Source: Hyphomicrobiales bacterium
Lineage (GTDB): Bacteria; Pseudomonadota; Alphaproteobacteria; Rhizobiales; Rhizobiaceae
Direction of reading: 5' to 3'
Assembly (NCBI GenBank): GCA_900466875.1
Contig: UBNQ01000009.1
Span: 62,001-126,000, forward strand
Length of the DNA: 64,000 nt
Shown here: positions 55,511-64,000 of the stretch, in pieces
How positions within the stretch are numbered: position 1 is the stretch's first letter
Layout: every line of letters begins with the position of its first letter
Position numbers and translations under genes: made by a program
Notes under the pieces: model-generated
Seen by the model: only the letters and a program-made list of their open reading frames with translations
What the model was told of the DNA's origin: nothing
Databases searched by the model: none

Positions 55511-56334
55511 GAGCGAGAGAAATTCCCATCACCGCCTGGATCGGTCTTTTCGGCATTGCGCTCGCCATATTCTGCGCTCTCTTTGCCCCGCTGATTGCGC
55601 CTTATGGCGAAACCGAGGTCGTGGGCGGTGTCTGGCAAGTGGCCGACAGCCAGTTCTTCTTCGGCCTCGATAATCTCGGCCGCGACATCCTTTCGCGGCT
55701 GATCTACGGCACCCGCACGACGCTGTTCGTCGCGCTCGCCGCAACCGTGATCTCGTTTTCGCTCGGCATCCTCCTGAGCTTCATCGCGGCCGTCTCCGGC
55801 GGGCTGATCGACACCGTTTTTTCCCGCTTCAACGACCTGATGATGTCGATCCCGACGCTGATCTTCGCGCTCGTCGTGCTGGCGGTGCTGCCGCAATACC
55901 TGTTCGTGCTGATCCTCGTCATGGCAGTGCTCGATTCCACACGCGTCTATCGTCTCGGCCGCGCCGTGGCGCTCGATGTCGCGGTGATGGAATTCGTCGA
56001 GGCGGCAAAACTGCGCGGCGAAGGCAAGATCTGGATCATTTTTCGCGAGATCCTGCCCAACACCTTGTCACCGCTTCTAGCCGAATTCGGACTGCGCTTC
56101 GCCTTCGCCATCCTGTTCCTCTCGACCCTCTCTTTCCTCGGCCTCGGTATCCAGCCGCCGACGGCCGACTGGGGCGGCATGGTGAAGGACAACAAGGATG
56201 GTATCATCTTCGGCATTCCGGCAGCGCTTGTGCCCGGCACGGCGATCGCGGCGCTCTGCATCTGCGTCAATCTCGTGGTCGACTGGCTGTTGAAACGAAC
56301 CTCCAGCCTGAAGGGAGGCCGTGGCGATGCCTGA
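55507..56334 (+). CDS. ABC transporter permease, DppC type
   Basis: A 275-aa permease with helix 1 near 10-30 (WIGLFGIALAIFCALFAPLI), the DppC hallmark FGLDNLGRDILSRLIYGTRT near 56 and the EAA loop MEFVEAAKLRGEGKIWIIFRE near 160. Compact length, without the insertion seen in the permease at 2687-3862. It overlaps the ATPase gene by 8 nt. Confidence 0.92.
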   Translation: MRAREIPITAWIGLFGIALAIFCALFAPLIAPYGETEVVGGVWQVADSQFFFGLDNLGRDILSRLIYGTRTTLFVALAATVISFSLGILLSFIAAVSGGLIDTVFSRFNDLMMSIPTLIFALVVLAVLPQYLFVLILVMAVLDSTRVYRLGRAVALDVAVMEFVEAAKLRGEGKIWIIFREILPNTLSPLLAEFGLRFAFAILFLSTLSFLGLGIQPPTADWGGMVKDNKDGIIFGIPAALVPGTAIAALCICVNLVVDWLLKRTSSLKGGRGDA

Positions 56335-57964
56335 TACCAATCTTCTCTCCGTCCACGATCTGAAGATCGAGGCCACCAGCTATCCGCCGGGCGAGCCGCC
56401 GAAGCGGATCACCATCGTCGATGGCGTGTCATTCGACCTCCAGAAGGGCAAGGTGCTGGGCCTGATCGGTGAATCGGGTGCAGGCAAATCGACGATCGGC
56501 CTCTCTGCTTTGGCTTACGGCCGTGGCGGCGCAGAAATCACCGGCGGTGAGGTAAAACTCGACGGCACCGATATCCTGAAACTCGGCAAGGGCGGCATCC
56601 GCAAGTTGCGCGGCGCGCGTATCTGCTACGTCGCCCAGTCGGCCGCAGCCGCTTTCAACCCTGCTCACAAACTGGGCGACCAGGTGATCGAGGCTACCGT
56701 CAGGCATGGCCTGATGAGCAGGCAGGAGGCGCGGAAACGAGCGCTCTATCTCTTCCAGGTGCTCGGCCTGCCAAGCCCCGAAACCTTTGGGGATCGCTTT
56801 CCGCACCAGGCGTCCGGCGGGCAGCTGCAGCGCGCCATGACCGCCATGGCGCTCTGCTCCCATCCGGACCTGATCGTCTTCGACGAACCGACGACCGCGC
56901 TCGACGTGACCACGCAGATCGATGTGCTGGCCGCGATCAAGCACGCGATCGAGGAGACCGATACGGCAGCACTCTACATCACCCACGATCTCGCTGTGGT
57001 GGCGCAGATCTCCGATGACATCATGGTCCTGCGTCACGGCAGGACGGTGGAATATGGACCGGTGCAGCAGATCATCGAAGCGCCGACGCAGGACTACACC
57101 CGCGCGCTCGTCAACGTACGTCAGGCAATCCGCCGCGAGGCACCGGATCAGAGCAAGGCGCTGCTGGACATCGAGAATATCAGTGCAGAATATTCCAACG
57201 GCTTCAAGGTTTTGCACGGCGTGTCGCTGCATCTGTGCAAGGGGCAGACGCTCGCGATCGTCGGCGAATCCGGTTCGGGGAAATCGACGCTCGCCCGTGT
57301 CATCACCGGCCTTCTGCCGCCGAGCGACGGCAGGATCACCTTCGAAGGCAAGCCGCTGACGCCGGCTCTGAAAAACCGGCCGCGCGATGATCTGCGCCGT
57401 ATACAGCTGATCTACCAGATGGCGGACACGGCAATGAACCCCCGCCAGACGGTGCGTGACATCATCGGCCGGCCGTTGACCTTCTATGACGGCCTGCGCG
57501 GTGCGGCAAAAACGGCTCGCGTGAAGGAACTGCTCGAACAGATCGAGATGGGCAACGGCTTTATCGATCGTTATCCGGCAGAACTTTCCGGCGGGCAGAA
57601 ACAGCGTGTGGCGATTGCCCGTGCGCTGGCGGCAAGACCGGAACTGATCCTTTGTGACGAGCCCACCTCGGCGCTCGATCCGCTGGTCGCCGAAGGCATC
57701 CTGAAACTGCTGATGAAGCTGCAGGAAGAGCAGCAGCTTTCCTATGTCTTCATCACCCATGACATCGCCATCGTGAAGGCGATCGCCGATTCCGTCGCTG
57801 TCATGCATCGGGGACGATTGGTGCGGTTCGGGCCGAAGTCGCAGACGCTCTCGCCACCATTCGACGACTACACCGACCTTTTGCTGAAATCCGTGCCGGA
57901 AATGGAGCTTGGATGGCTGGAAAAGGTGCTGGCGACACGGCGCATGGAGAGTGCGGGGAACTAA
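56327..57964 (+). CDS. ABC transporter ATP-binding protein with two nucleotide-binding domains
   Basis: A 545-aa dual ATPase. Domain 1 has Walker [12 protein letters not shown] near 46 and signature ASGGQLQRAMTAMAL near 165 (an unusual A for L/F at the start). Domain 2 has [12 protein letters not shown] near 315 and [15 protein letters not shown] near 424, with Walker [14 protein letters not shown] near 443. ATG 56327 has GGGAGG 8 nt upstream; the GTG at 56321 is too close to it. It powers the two preceding permeases. Confidence 0.93.
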   Translation: MPDTNLLSVHDLKIEATSYPPGEPPKRITIVDGVSFDLQKGKVLGLIGESGAGKSTIGLSALAYGRGGAEITGGEVKLDGTDILKLGKGGIRKLRGARICYVAQSAAAAFNPAHKLGDQVIEATVRHGLMSRQEARKRALYLFQVLGLPSPETFGDRFPHQASGGQLQRAMTAMALCSHPDLIVFDEPTTALDVTTQIDVLAAIKHAIEETDTAALYITHDLAVVAQISDDIMVLRHGRTVEYGPVQQIIEAPTQDYTRALVNVRQAIRREAPDQSKALLDIENISAEYSNGFKVLHGVSLHLCKGQTLAIVGESGSGKSTLARVITGLLPPSDGRITFEGKPLTPALKNRPRDDLRRIQLIYQMADTAMNPRQTVRDIIGRPLTFYDGLRGAAKTARVKELLEQIEMGNGFIDRYPAELSGGQKQRVAIARALAARPELILCDEPTSALDPLVAEGILKLLMKLQEEQQLSYVFITHDIAIVKAIADSVAVMHRGRLVRFGPKSQTLSPPFDDYTDLLLKSVPEMELGWLEKVLATRRMESAGN

Positions 57965-57973
57965 GCGGTGCCG

Positions 57974-58114
57974 TTGCCCCTCACCCTAACCCTCTCCCCG
58001 CAAGCGGGGCGAGGGAACTTGCCCTGCTCAGCGTCAACGGGGAATTGAGGGGTTGCGATACGTGTCCTTCTCCCGCTTGCGGGGAGAAGGTGCCGGCAGG
58101 CGGATGAGGGGCAA
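57974..58114. repeat. Inverted-repeat element with 10-bp perfect terminal repeats
   Basis: TTGCCCCTCA (57974-57983) and TGAGGGGCAA (58105-58114) are exact inverted ends. Inside lie hairpins CCCCGC-AA-GCGGGG and CTTCTCCCGC/GCGGGGAGAAG. The 141-bp layout matches the element between phnJ and phnK, so it is a second, less diverged copy of the same family. It fills most of the gap between the ATPase gene and the hydrolase gene. Confidence 0.8.
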
Positions 58115-58148
58115 TCCGCACAAGCATACAGTTCAGGAATCGAAACCA

Positions 58149-60149
58149 ATGACAGACCGTTCCTTCACCGTTATCGAAAACCAGTGGATCAGGCTGAAGG
58201 ACGGGACGCGGCTTGCCGCCCGGATCTGGATGCCGGACGGCGCGGAAGCCGATCCGGTTCCGGCAGTGTTCGAATTCCTGCCCTATCGGAAGCGCGACGG
58301 GACCAGCCCACGCGACGAATCCACCTATCCGGTGTTTGCGGCGGCAGGCATTGCCGGCGTGCGTGTCGATATCCGCGGCTCCGGCGAATCCGACGGAGTG
58401 ATCGATGGCGAATATACCGAGCTGGAACTGGCCAATGCCTGCGAACTCATCGCCTGGATTGCCGGGCAGCCCTGGTCGAACGGTTCGGTCGGCATGATGG
58501 GCATTTCCTGGGGCGGCTTCAACAGCCTGCAGGTGGCGGCTCTTCGCCCGCCGGCACTGAAGGCGGTGATCTCGATCGCCTCCACCACCGACCGCTACAA
58601 TGACGACATCCATTACAAGAACGGCTGCCACCTCTCGGCGCAGCTTTCCTGGGCGGCGACCATGCTGGCTTACCAATCGCGCGCGCCCGATCCGGAGATC
58701 GTTGGTGGCCGCTGGCTCGACATGTGGATGGAGCGGCTGGAAAACGAGCCCTTCTTCATGGAGGAATGGTTGTCGCACCAGCGCCTGGATGCTTTCTGGA
58801 AACACGGCTCGATCTGCGAGGATTATTCTTCCGTTGAAATCCCTGCCCTGGTGATCGCCGGATGGGCGGATGGTTATCGTAACACGCCTTTTCTGGCGGT
58901 CGAGGGGTTGGGCGAAAAGGCCAAGGCGCTTGTCGGTCCATGGGTCCACAAATACCCGCATTTTGCCTGGCCGAAACCACGCGCCGATTTCCTTGGCGAG
59001 GCCATCGCCTTCTGGAACCGCTGGCTGCGCGGCGAGAAGAACGGCATCGATCAGCTGCCGCAGATGCGCGCCTATATTCTCGCCGGGCCGAAGCCTGCCG
59101 CAAGGCGCGATGCCGACCCCGGCTTCTGGGTCTCGAAAGGCCTCTGGAGCGAAACGAAGGCCGAGTGCTTCTATGTCGATCAATTCGGCACACTGCTCGA
59201 AGGCATGCCGATCCCGCATGTGTCCAAACATGACGTCTACCTGAAATCTCCGCTCGACACGGGAACGGCCGCTGGCGAGTGGTTCACGTTGAAACCGGAT
59301 GCCGAACTGGCCGGCGACCAGCGCGGCGACGATGCCGGATCGCTCACCTTCCAGACCGCTCCGCTCACGGGGGCTAAAACCTATCTCGGACGCCCGGCCA
59401 TCACGCTGACGCTCAGCGCCGATGCCGAGCTCGTCAATCTCTGCGCCCGCATCGTCGACATTCATCCCGACGGCACCGCGACACGCGTTTCATTTGGCGT
59501 CATCAACCTTGCCCACCGTGACGGCAACGAAACCCCGAAGCCGCTGACACCCGGTGAACCGGTAACGATCCGGCTTGAACTCGATGCCTGCGGTTATCGT
59601 TTTGGCGAAGGGCACGGAATCCGGCTATCGCTTTCAACGGCCTATTGGCCGATGGTGCTACCGCCGCCGGTCGATCCCGGCGTGACGATCGATATCGCAT
59701 CGCTCGGCCTCGCCATGCCGCTTCTCGGCGACCACGAGACCTTCGAGATGAAGCAGCCGGACAATCCGGATCCGCTGCCGAAATATATCGAGCACGCACC
59801 GGCTGAAACACGCCGCAGCGTGACCCGGGACCTTGCTTCCAACCAGACCCGTTACGAAGTGACCGAGGATACCGGGCTTTTCGAACATCCCGGCACCGGC
59901 TTGTCCACGCGGCAGCTGAAGGAAGAAATCTGGTCGATCAGTCAGGATGACCCGCTGTCGATGAAGGGGCAGTCGGTCTGGACCTGCGATATGAAACGCG
60001 AACGCTGGTCGATGCGCACAATCTCGACGGCGAGGATTTCCTGCACGGCGACCGATTGGCTGATCAGCGCCTCCGTCATCGCCTATGACGGCGGGAAGCA
60101 GATCTTTGAAAAAGCCTTCGAGAAGGCGATCCCGCGCGATCTAATGTGA
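58149..60149 (+). CDS. CocE/NonD-family alpha/beta hydrolase (S15 peptidase-like)
   Basis: A 666-aa hydrolase of the X-Pro dipeptidyl-peptidase S15/CocE superfamily. The nucleophile is S120 in MMGISWGGFNSLQ, with the N-terminal domain signature VFEFLPYRKRDGT near 41 and VRVDIRGSGESDG near 71. The C-terminal galactose-binding-like domain runs from about 340 (FYVDQFGTLLEG). No signal peptide, so it is cytoplasmic. It follows the peptide importer across the repeat element and could hydrolyse an imported peptide, amide or ester; the substrate is unknown. Confidence 0.85.
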   Translation: MTDRSFTVIENQWIRLKDGTRLAARIWMPDGAEADPVPAVFEFLPYRKRDGTSPRDESTYPVFAAAGIAGVRVDIRGSGESDGVIDGEYTELELANACELIAWIAGQPWSNGSVGMMGISWGGFNSLQVAALRPPALKAVISIASTTDRYNDDIHYKNGCHLSAQLSWAATMLAYQSRAPDPEIVGGRWLDMWMERLENEPFFMEEWLSHQRLDAFWKHGSICEDYSSVEIPALVIAGWADGYRNTPFLAVEGLGEKAKALVGPWVHKYPHFAWPKPRADFLGEAIAFWNRWLRGEKNGIDQLPQMRAYILAGPKPAARRDADPGFWVSKGLWSETKAECFYVDQFGTLLEGMPIPHVSKHDVYLKSPLDTGTAAGEWFTLKPDAELAGDQRGDDAGSLTFQTAPLTGAKTYLGRPAITLTLSADAELVNLCARIVDIHPDGTATRVSFGVINLAHRDGNETPKPLTPGEPVTIRLELDACGYRFGEGHGIRLSLSTAYWPMVLPPPVDPGVTIDIASLGLAMPLLGDHETFEMKQPDNPDPLPKYIEHAPAETRRSVTRDLASNQTRYEVTEDTGLFEHPGTGLSTRQLKEEIWSISQDDPLSMKGQSVWTCDMKRERWSMRTISTARISCTATDWLISASVIAYDGGKQIFEKAFEKAIPRDLM

Positions 60150-60224
60150 TGCCGGCGACCACGTCGATGTGAGTTGACCGAAATCGTTACGAGGAACACA
60201 GTCACGGCAACCGGAGGAGTCGTC

Positions 60225-60926
60225 ATGACGACATTTGCACGCAGAAGCCTTGGAGCCGTGTTAGCCGCCTTGCTGTTTGCTATTCCCGCAACCGCCTCGC
60301 TTGCTGCGGAACCGGCGGTCGTTATCCCCGCTCCCGCTGTCGATGAGGCCGCCAAAGGAAGCAGTGAAACCGCGATTTTTGCCGGCGGCTGCTTCTGGGG
60401 TGTTCAGGCGGTCTTCCAGCATGTGAAGGGTGTGAAGAATGCCGTTTCGGGATATTCCGGCGGGGCGAAGGACACGGCCAGCTATGAAACCGTCAGCCTC
60501 GGCCAGACCGGCCATGCCGAAGCCGTGGAAGTGAGCTTCGATCCCCGTGAGGTGAGCTACGGCACGCTGCTGCAGGTGTTTTTCTCCATCGCCCACAATC
60601 CGACACAGCTTAATTATCAGGGGCCGGATCAGGGCACGCAGTACCGATCGGCGATCTTTGCGGCCAGCGCCGAACAGCAGAAGGTTGCTGCGGCCTATAT
60701 CGCCCAACTGGACAAGACCGGGCTGTTTCACGCACCGATCGTGACCAAATTGTCGAAGCTGGACAGCTTTTATCCGGCAGAGAAGTACCACCAGGATTTC
60801 CTGACGCTCAACCCGAACCATCCCTATATCGTCTACAATGACATGCCGAAGATCGATAATCTGAAAGCCATTTTCCCGGCTGCCTTCAGGGCCAATCCCG
60901 TTCTGGTCTCGAAAGCAAAGAGCTAG
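60225..60926 (+). CDS. msrA: Exported methionine sulfoxide reductase A, single-cysteine form
   Basis: Reduces methionine-S-sulfoxide. The 233-aa protein starts with a signal peptide (cleavage near LAA-EPAV), so it acts in the periplasm. The active-site Cys is C56 in AIFAGGCFWGVQAVF, followed by GYSGG, GHAEAVEV and DQGTQYRSAIF blocks. No other Cys is present, so it lacks a resolving cysteine and must use a partner or small thiol. GGAGG sits 9 nt upstream of the ATG. The last 4 nt overlap the convergent hydrolase gene. Confidence 0.92.
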   Translation: MTTFARRSLGAVLAALLFAIPATASLAAEPAVVIPAPAVDEAAKGSSETAIFAGGCFWGVQAVFQHVKGVKNAVSGYSGGAKDTASYETVSLGQTGHAEAVEVSFDPREVSYGTLLQVFFSIAHNPTQLNYQGPDQGTQYRSAIFAASAEQQKVAAAYIAQLDKTGLFHAPIVTKLSKLDSFYPAEKYHQDFLTLNPNHPYIVYNDMPKIDNLKAIFPAAFRANPVLVSKAKS

Positions 60927-61837
60927 GCGGCAAACAGCCTGATCACGTCGCAAAGCGCCTTGAAACCGTCTCTTGCGCCCTCGCTCATATGGCGGGCGCG
61001 AAGCCATGAATGCACCATTTGCGGCTCTTCGCGCAAGGTCGCAACGACACCTGACTGGCGTAATCGCTCTGCGTAAAGCTGGCCATCATCACGCAGCGGA
61101 TCGAAATGCGCCACGGTAATATAGGCAGGAGGAAGTCCTGAAAGGTCACGCGACAGAAGCGGATGCGCCACAGGCTCATCTTCCGGCGCTTTCAGCACTG
61201 CGCGATAATAGGCAACATCGGCGGTCGTCAGCGCCGGCGCATTCGCCATCTCCCGATACGAGCCCGAGACAAGATCGCCGCCGAGTGCGGGGTAGATGAG
61301 CACCTGCCCGACAATGCAGGTAAGGTTTTCGTCGCGGGCCCGAAGTGCGAGCCCTGCGGCCAGATTGCCGCCCGCGCTATCCCCGATCACGACCACCTGC
61401 CTGCCCTGTCCGACAAGCTGCTTCAGCACGCCGTAACAATCATCCGTTTGGGCAGGCCAGACATGTTCGGGCGCTAGACGATAATCAACGGAGATGATTT
61501 CGGCTTCGGCGAAGTCTGCAATCTCGGCGCAGATCGCATGATGGCTATCCAGCGAACCGACGACGAAGCCGCCACCATGCAGGTAAAGCAGAATGGTTTC
61601 AGTGGTGAGGCGTGCAGGCCGATAGCGTCGGATCGGTACGAACAGGACTTCGTCCTGAAAGATCAAGCCTTTGGGTAACGGACGGTCGAAGCGGGCGCAG
61701 AGCGCGTCATACCAGGCACGTTGCTGCGCAATCGGCGCATCAACGGCATCGGCAGGATAGAAGTGGTTGCAGATGTCGAGGAATTCACGAATGCCGGGTT
61801 CGCTCGGCATCGGCGCGGACATCGCATTGCGTCCCAT
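60923..61837 (-). CDS. Alpha/beta hydrolase of the HSL family
   Basis: A 304-aa hormone-sensitive-lipase-type esterase. HGGG (87-90) forms the oxyanion hole. The triad is S154 (GDSAGG), D246 (HFDPLRDD) and H276 (MVHSWL). A second in-frame Met lies at residue 6. Substrates of the family are short acyl esters; the natural one here is unknown. It lies 72 nt downstream of frcR on the same strand and may share its transcript. Confidence 0.85.
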   Translation of the reverse strand: MGRNAMSAPMPSEPGIREFLDICNHFYPADAVDAPIAQQRAWYDALCARFDRPLPKGLIFQDEVLFVPIRRYRPARLTTETILLYLHGGGFVVGSLDSHHAICAEIADFAEAEIISVDYRLAPEHVWPAQTDDCYGVLKQLVGQGRQVVVIGDSAGGNLAAGLALRARDENLTCIVGQVLIYPALGGDLVSGSYREMANAPALTTADVAYYRAVLKAPEDEPVAHPLLSRDLSGLPPAYITVAHFDPLRDDGQLYAERLRQSGVVATLREEPQMVHSWLRARHMSEGARDGFKALCDVIRLFAA

Positions 61838-61909
61838 GGCATCCCTCCGGTTTATCCGGCCCGAACGCTAGTCAAGATTGCAGCAGGCAGCAAGGGTGCT
61901 TGGCCGCCC

Positions 61910-63142
61910 TTACTGCCCGTTGAAATCCTTGAGTAGCACCGACTGGTCCGTCAGGTACCGGGCGAAGATGGGCAGGCTGGCACCACCTATCGCGCGCGCC
62001 TGCGATCCGACCTTGCCCTGGATGATATCGGGGATGACGACGCCGCGAAGGTCTAGCCGGGCGACCGCTTCGATCGTCGCGTCGACGATGCGCTTCCTCA
62101 CCCAGTCCGGAAAACCGCCATCGATGACGGCCGCGCCGAAATCGATGATCGAGGCGGCCGCGACGATGGCCTGCGCCAGGGCTGCCGCCGTCGCCTGAAT
62201 CCAGATTTCCAGCGGCTCGCCGAAATCGACCCAGTCATCCGCCGAATACCAGAGCGGCTGCGGATCGACGCCGCGTTCGCGTAGCATGTTTTCCAAGACG
62301 AAGATCGAGGCGATATCGAGAAGCTGGCGGTTTTCGCCATTCTTTCCACGCACCGGCAGCGGACCGACCGCACCGGCTGTTCCAGTGCGTCCTGAAAATA
62401 TGCTCGAATTCAAGACGATGCCGCCGCCGATGAACGATCCGATGAACAGGTAGATGAAATCCGGATAGGTCGGACCGACACCGAACACCAGTTCCGCCCC
62501 GCAGGCACTGGTCGCATCGTTCTGCAGATAGACGGAATGCGCGACCTGCGCCGTGACTTCCGCGTGGAGATCAAAACCGTGCCACACGTCCATGGCACCC
62601 GATGGCGCACCGATTTCGTCGGCCCAGTTCCATAGTTCGAAAGGTGCGGCAATGCCGATGCCGGCGACACGCGCCTGCTCTTCGGCACTCATCTGCGCTT
62701 CGATATCGGAAATACCCGAGGTGATGATCCGCAGGATCTCCTGCGGCAGCGGATAGGCATAGGTCTCGTGATAACGCTTGCGGATATTGCCGACGAAATC
62801 CATCAGCACCAGATCGGCGCTGCGGCGGCCGATCTTGACTCCAAAGGACAGGACGGCATCGGGATTGAGACGCATGGGCACGGATGGCTGACCGACACGC
62901 CCTCGCACCGGCTCACCGCGAAGCAGCAGCCCATCCTTCTCAAGCGCCCGCATGATGACCGAGGCCGTCTGCGCCGACAAGCCACTGAGCCGGGTAATAT
63001 CCGCCTTCGACAAGGCATCATGCAGCCTTACCAGCGACAGGACCAGCCGCTCGTTATAGGCACGCACCCGCGTCTGGTTGGAGCCACCGGAAAAACCGGC
63101 AGAAGAAACAGGCCCGGAAAGCGGGCCATCGGTGATCGACAT
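61910..63142 (-). CDS. frcR: ROK-family regulator, FrcR-like
   Basis: A 410-aa repressor. The N-terminal winged helix is LSLVRLHDALSKADITRLSG then SAQTASVIMRALEKDGLL (about 33-72). The ROK sugar-binding domain follows (GIAAPFELWNWADEIG near 180; IGSFIGGGIVLNSSIFSG near 255). It is divergent from frcB, the layout known for FrcR of the fructose/mannose/ribose importer in Sinorhizobium. GGGAGG lies 6 nt upstream of ATG 63142; the open extension to 63211 is not used. The zinc-site Cys residues common in ROK proteins are not obvious. Confidence 0.85.
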   Translation of the reverse strand: MSITDGPLSGPVSSAGFSGGSNQTRVRAYNERLVLSLVRLHDALSKADITRLSGLSAQTASVIMRALEKDGLLLRGEPVRGRVGQPSVPMRLNPDAVLSFGVKIGRRSADLVLMDFVGNIRKRYHETYAYPLPQEILRIITSGISDIEAQMSAEEQARVAGIGIAAPFELWNWADEIGAPSGAMDVWHGFDLHAEVTAQVAHSVYLQNDATSACGAELVFGVGPTYPDFIYLFIGSFIGGGIVLNSSIFSGRTGTAGAVGPLPVRGKNGENRQLLDIASIFVLENMLRERGVDPQPLWYSADDWVDFGEPLEIWIQATAAALAQAIVAAASIIDFGAAVIDGGFPDWVRKRIVDATIEAVARLDLRGVVIPDIIQGKVGSQARAIGGASLPIFARYLTDQSVLLKDFNGQ

Positions 63143-63203
63143 CCAGCACCTCCCTTTGCCTTCGCTCTCCCACGTTGGACATAGCATGACAAGGCAGAAT
63201 AAA

Positions 63204-63220
63204 TAATTCAATCGGAATTA
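63204..63220. promoter_or_regulatory. Inverted repeat in the frcR-frcB gap, possible FrcR operator
   Basis: TAATTC-AATCG-GAATTA is an inverted repeat with 6-bp arms, 4 nt before a TTGACA -35-like hexamer (63225-63230) that points toward frcB. The position fits repression of frcB and perhaps frcR. The -10 element is weak (near 63247-63253), so the promoter call is tentative. Confidence 0.5.
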
Positions 63221-63327
63221 ATTATTGACAGACGATTTTCTTTCGCGATTATTGATGATTGTAAGAATGCAGGAATTCCCGGAGGAGGCACTGGGGCACG
63301 ATCCGGCCTGCATTCTAAAGCGAACCC

Positions 63328-63344
63328 GTCCGCGGCGAGCGGAC
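63328..63344 (+). promoter_or_regulatory. Hairpin just upstream of the frcB ribosome binding site
   Basis: GTCCGC-GGCGA-GCGGAC is a perfect 6-bp stem ending 7 nt before the CTGGGAGG ribosome binding site. It may keep the site exposed or modulate translation. Confidence 0.4.
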
Positions 63345-63364
63345 TTCGTCTCTGGGAGGAGATC

Positions 63365-64000
63365 ATGAAAAAATCCGTATTGTCCCTGTCGTTCGGGGCG
63401 CTGGCGCTTGGCGTCGTCTTTTCTGCACCGGTAGAGGCCGCCGATGTTTCGGCCTGCCTGATCACCAAGACCGATACCAACCCCTTCTTCGTGAAGATGA
63501 AGGAAGGCGCGACCGCCAAGGCAAAGGAACTCGGCGTCGGCCTGAAATCCTATGCCGGCAAGATCGATGGCGACAGTGAAAGCCAGGTCGCGGCAATCGA
63601 GACCTGCATCGCCGATGGCGCCAAGGGCATCCTGATCACCGCCTCCGACACCAAGGGCATCGTGCCGAACCTCAAGAAGGCGCGTGACGCCGGCCTGCTG
63701 GTGATCGCGCTCGACACCCCGCTGGAGCCGATCGACGCTGCCGACATGACCTTTGCCACCGATAACCTGCTGGCCGGCAAGCTGATCGGCCAATGGGCCA
63801 AGGACACGCTCGGCGATGCCGCAAAAGACGCCAAGGTGGCCTTCCTCGACCTCACGCCGTCTCAGCCTTCCGTCGACATTCTGCGCGATCAGGGTTTTAT
63901 GATCGGTTTCGGCATCGACCCGAAGGATCCCAACAAGATCGGTGACGAAGATGACGCGCGCATCGTCGGCCACGATATCACCAACGGCAATGAAGAAGGC
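63365..64000 (+). CDS. frcB: FrcB-like sugar ABC transporter binding protein (3' end outside window)
   Basis: A periplasmic sugar-binding protein of the ribose/fructose type, 212 residues visible. The signal peptide is [20 protein letters not shown], cleaved near VEA-ADVS. The start [19 protein letters not shown] and the segments [20 protein letters not shown] and [19 protein letters not shown] match rhizobial FrcB closely. GGGAGGAG sits 4 nt before the ATG. frcC, frcA and frcK are expected beyond the right edge. Confidence 0.92.
   Translation, partial: MKKSVLSLSFGALALGVVFSAPVEAADVSACLITKTDTNPFFVKMKEGATAKAKELGVGLKSYAGKIDGDSESQVAAIETCIADGAKGILITASDTKGIVPNLKKARDAGLLVIALDTPLEPIDAADMTFATDNLLAGKLIGQWAKDTLGDAAKDAKVAFLDLTPSQPSVDILRDQGFMIGFGIDPKDPNKIGDEDDARIVGHDITNGNEEG

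Noticed and set aside
1..64000. CRISPR arrays, tRNA/rRNA genes, prophage or insertion-sequence genes
   Set aside because: No regularly spaced repeats, cloverleaf sequences, integrases or transposases were seen on either strand.

Overview
The window comes from an alphaproteobacterium, most likely a member of the Rhizobiaceae (Rhizobium/Agrobacterium/Ensifer group). The basis is high GC, the aerobic cob-type cobalamin gene names and order, a complete C-P lyase cluster with rhizobial companions (DUF1045, hexapeptide transferase, two phnE genes), FrcR/FrcB-like sugar genes, a polA-[AbcR-like sRNA]-marR locus and three rhizobial-style intergenic inverted-repeat elements. Both edges cut genes: a family 5 binding protein on the left and FrcB on the right. 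No tRNA, rRNA, insertion sequence, prophage or CRISPR array was seen.

Layout. (1) 1-3862: binding protein and two permeases of an oligopeptide/oligosaccharide-type ABC importer. They run straight into three glycosyltransferases and a UDP-sugar epimerase (3951-8799), suggesting a surface-glycan or glycan-handling locus. (2) 8861-12432: an orphan receiver protein, a small exported glycine-zipper/DUF1236 protein, pncB (NAD salvage) and a GhrA-like 2-hydroxyacid dehydrogenase. (3) 12450-19562: yejFEBA, a peptide/muropeptide importer, divergent from the murein endopeptidase gene mepA. (4) 19680-24496: mgsA, glk, an MsbA-like exporter, dapB and gpmA. (5) 24515-25117: a RelB/RelE-like toxin-antitoxin pair behind a perfect 12-bp-arm palindrome. 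(6) 25121-38238: phosphonate use, with phnF divergent from phnGHIJ-[repeat]-KL-hexapeptide transferase, then phnCDE1E2 behind a Pho box, then DUF1045-phnM-phnN behind a second Pho-box-like site. (7) 38369-44025: a small unknown protein, polA, an AbcR-type sRNA, a MarR regulator and an M20 peptidase. (8) 44036-52465: cobG(truncated)-H-I-J-(K reverse)-L-E-M-orf-A-B. (9) 52821-60149: a Tat-type peptide importer with a CocE/NonD hydrolase. (10) 60225-64000: exported MsrA, an HSL-type hydrolase, and frcR divergent from frcB.

How the genes fit together. The phn block encodes uptake (CDE), the C-P lyase core (GHIJ with ATPases KL), and tail enzymes M, N and a 2H phosphoesterase that probably stands in for PhnP. 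Control looks split between PhnF (upstream of phnG) and PhoB (upstream of phnC and DUF1045). The cob block covers early and middle corrin synthesis, but cobG keeps only its C-terminal half. The sequence in front of that half is a repeat element, which supplies the likely start codon. The most noteworthy observations are the repeat-associated cobG truncation, the single AbcR-like sRNA with an 8-nt match to the frcB ribosome binding site, the transporter-glycosyltransferase locus at the left edge, and the yej/mepA pairing that points to peptidoglycan recycling.
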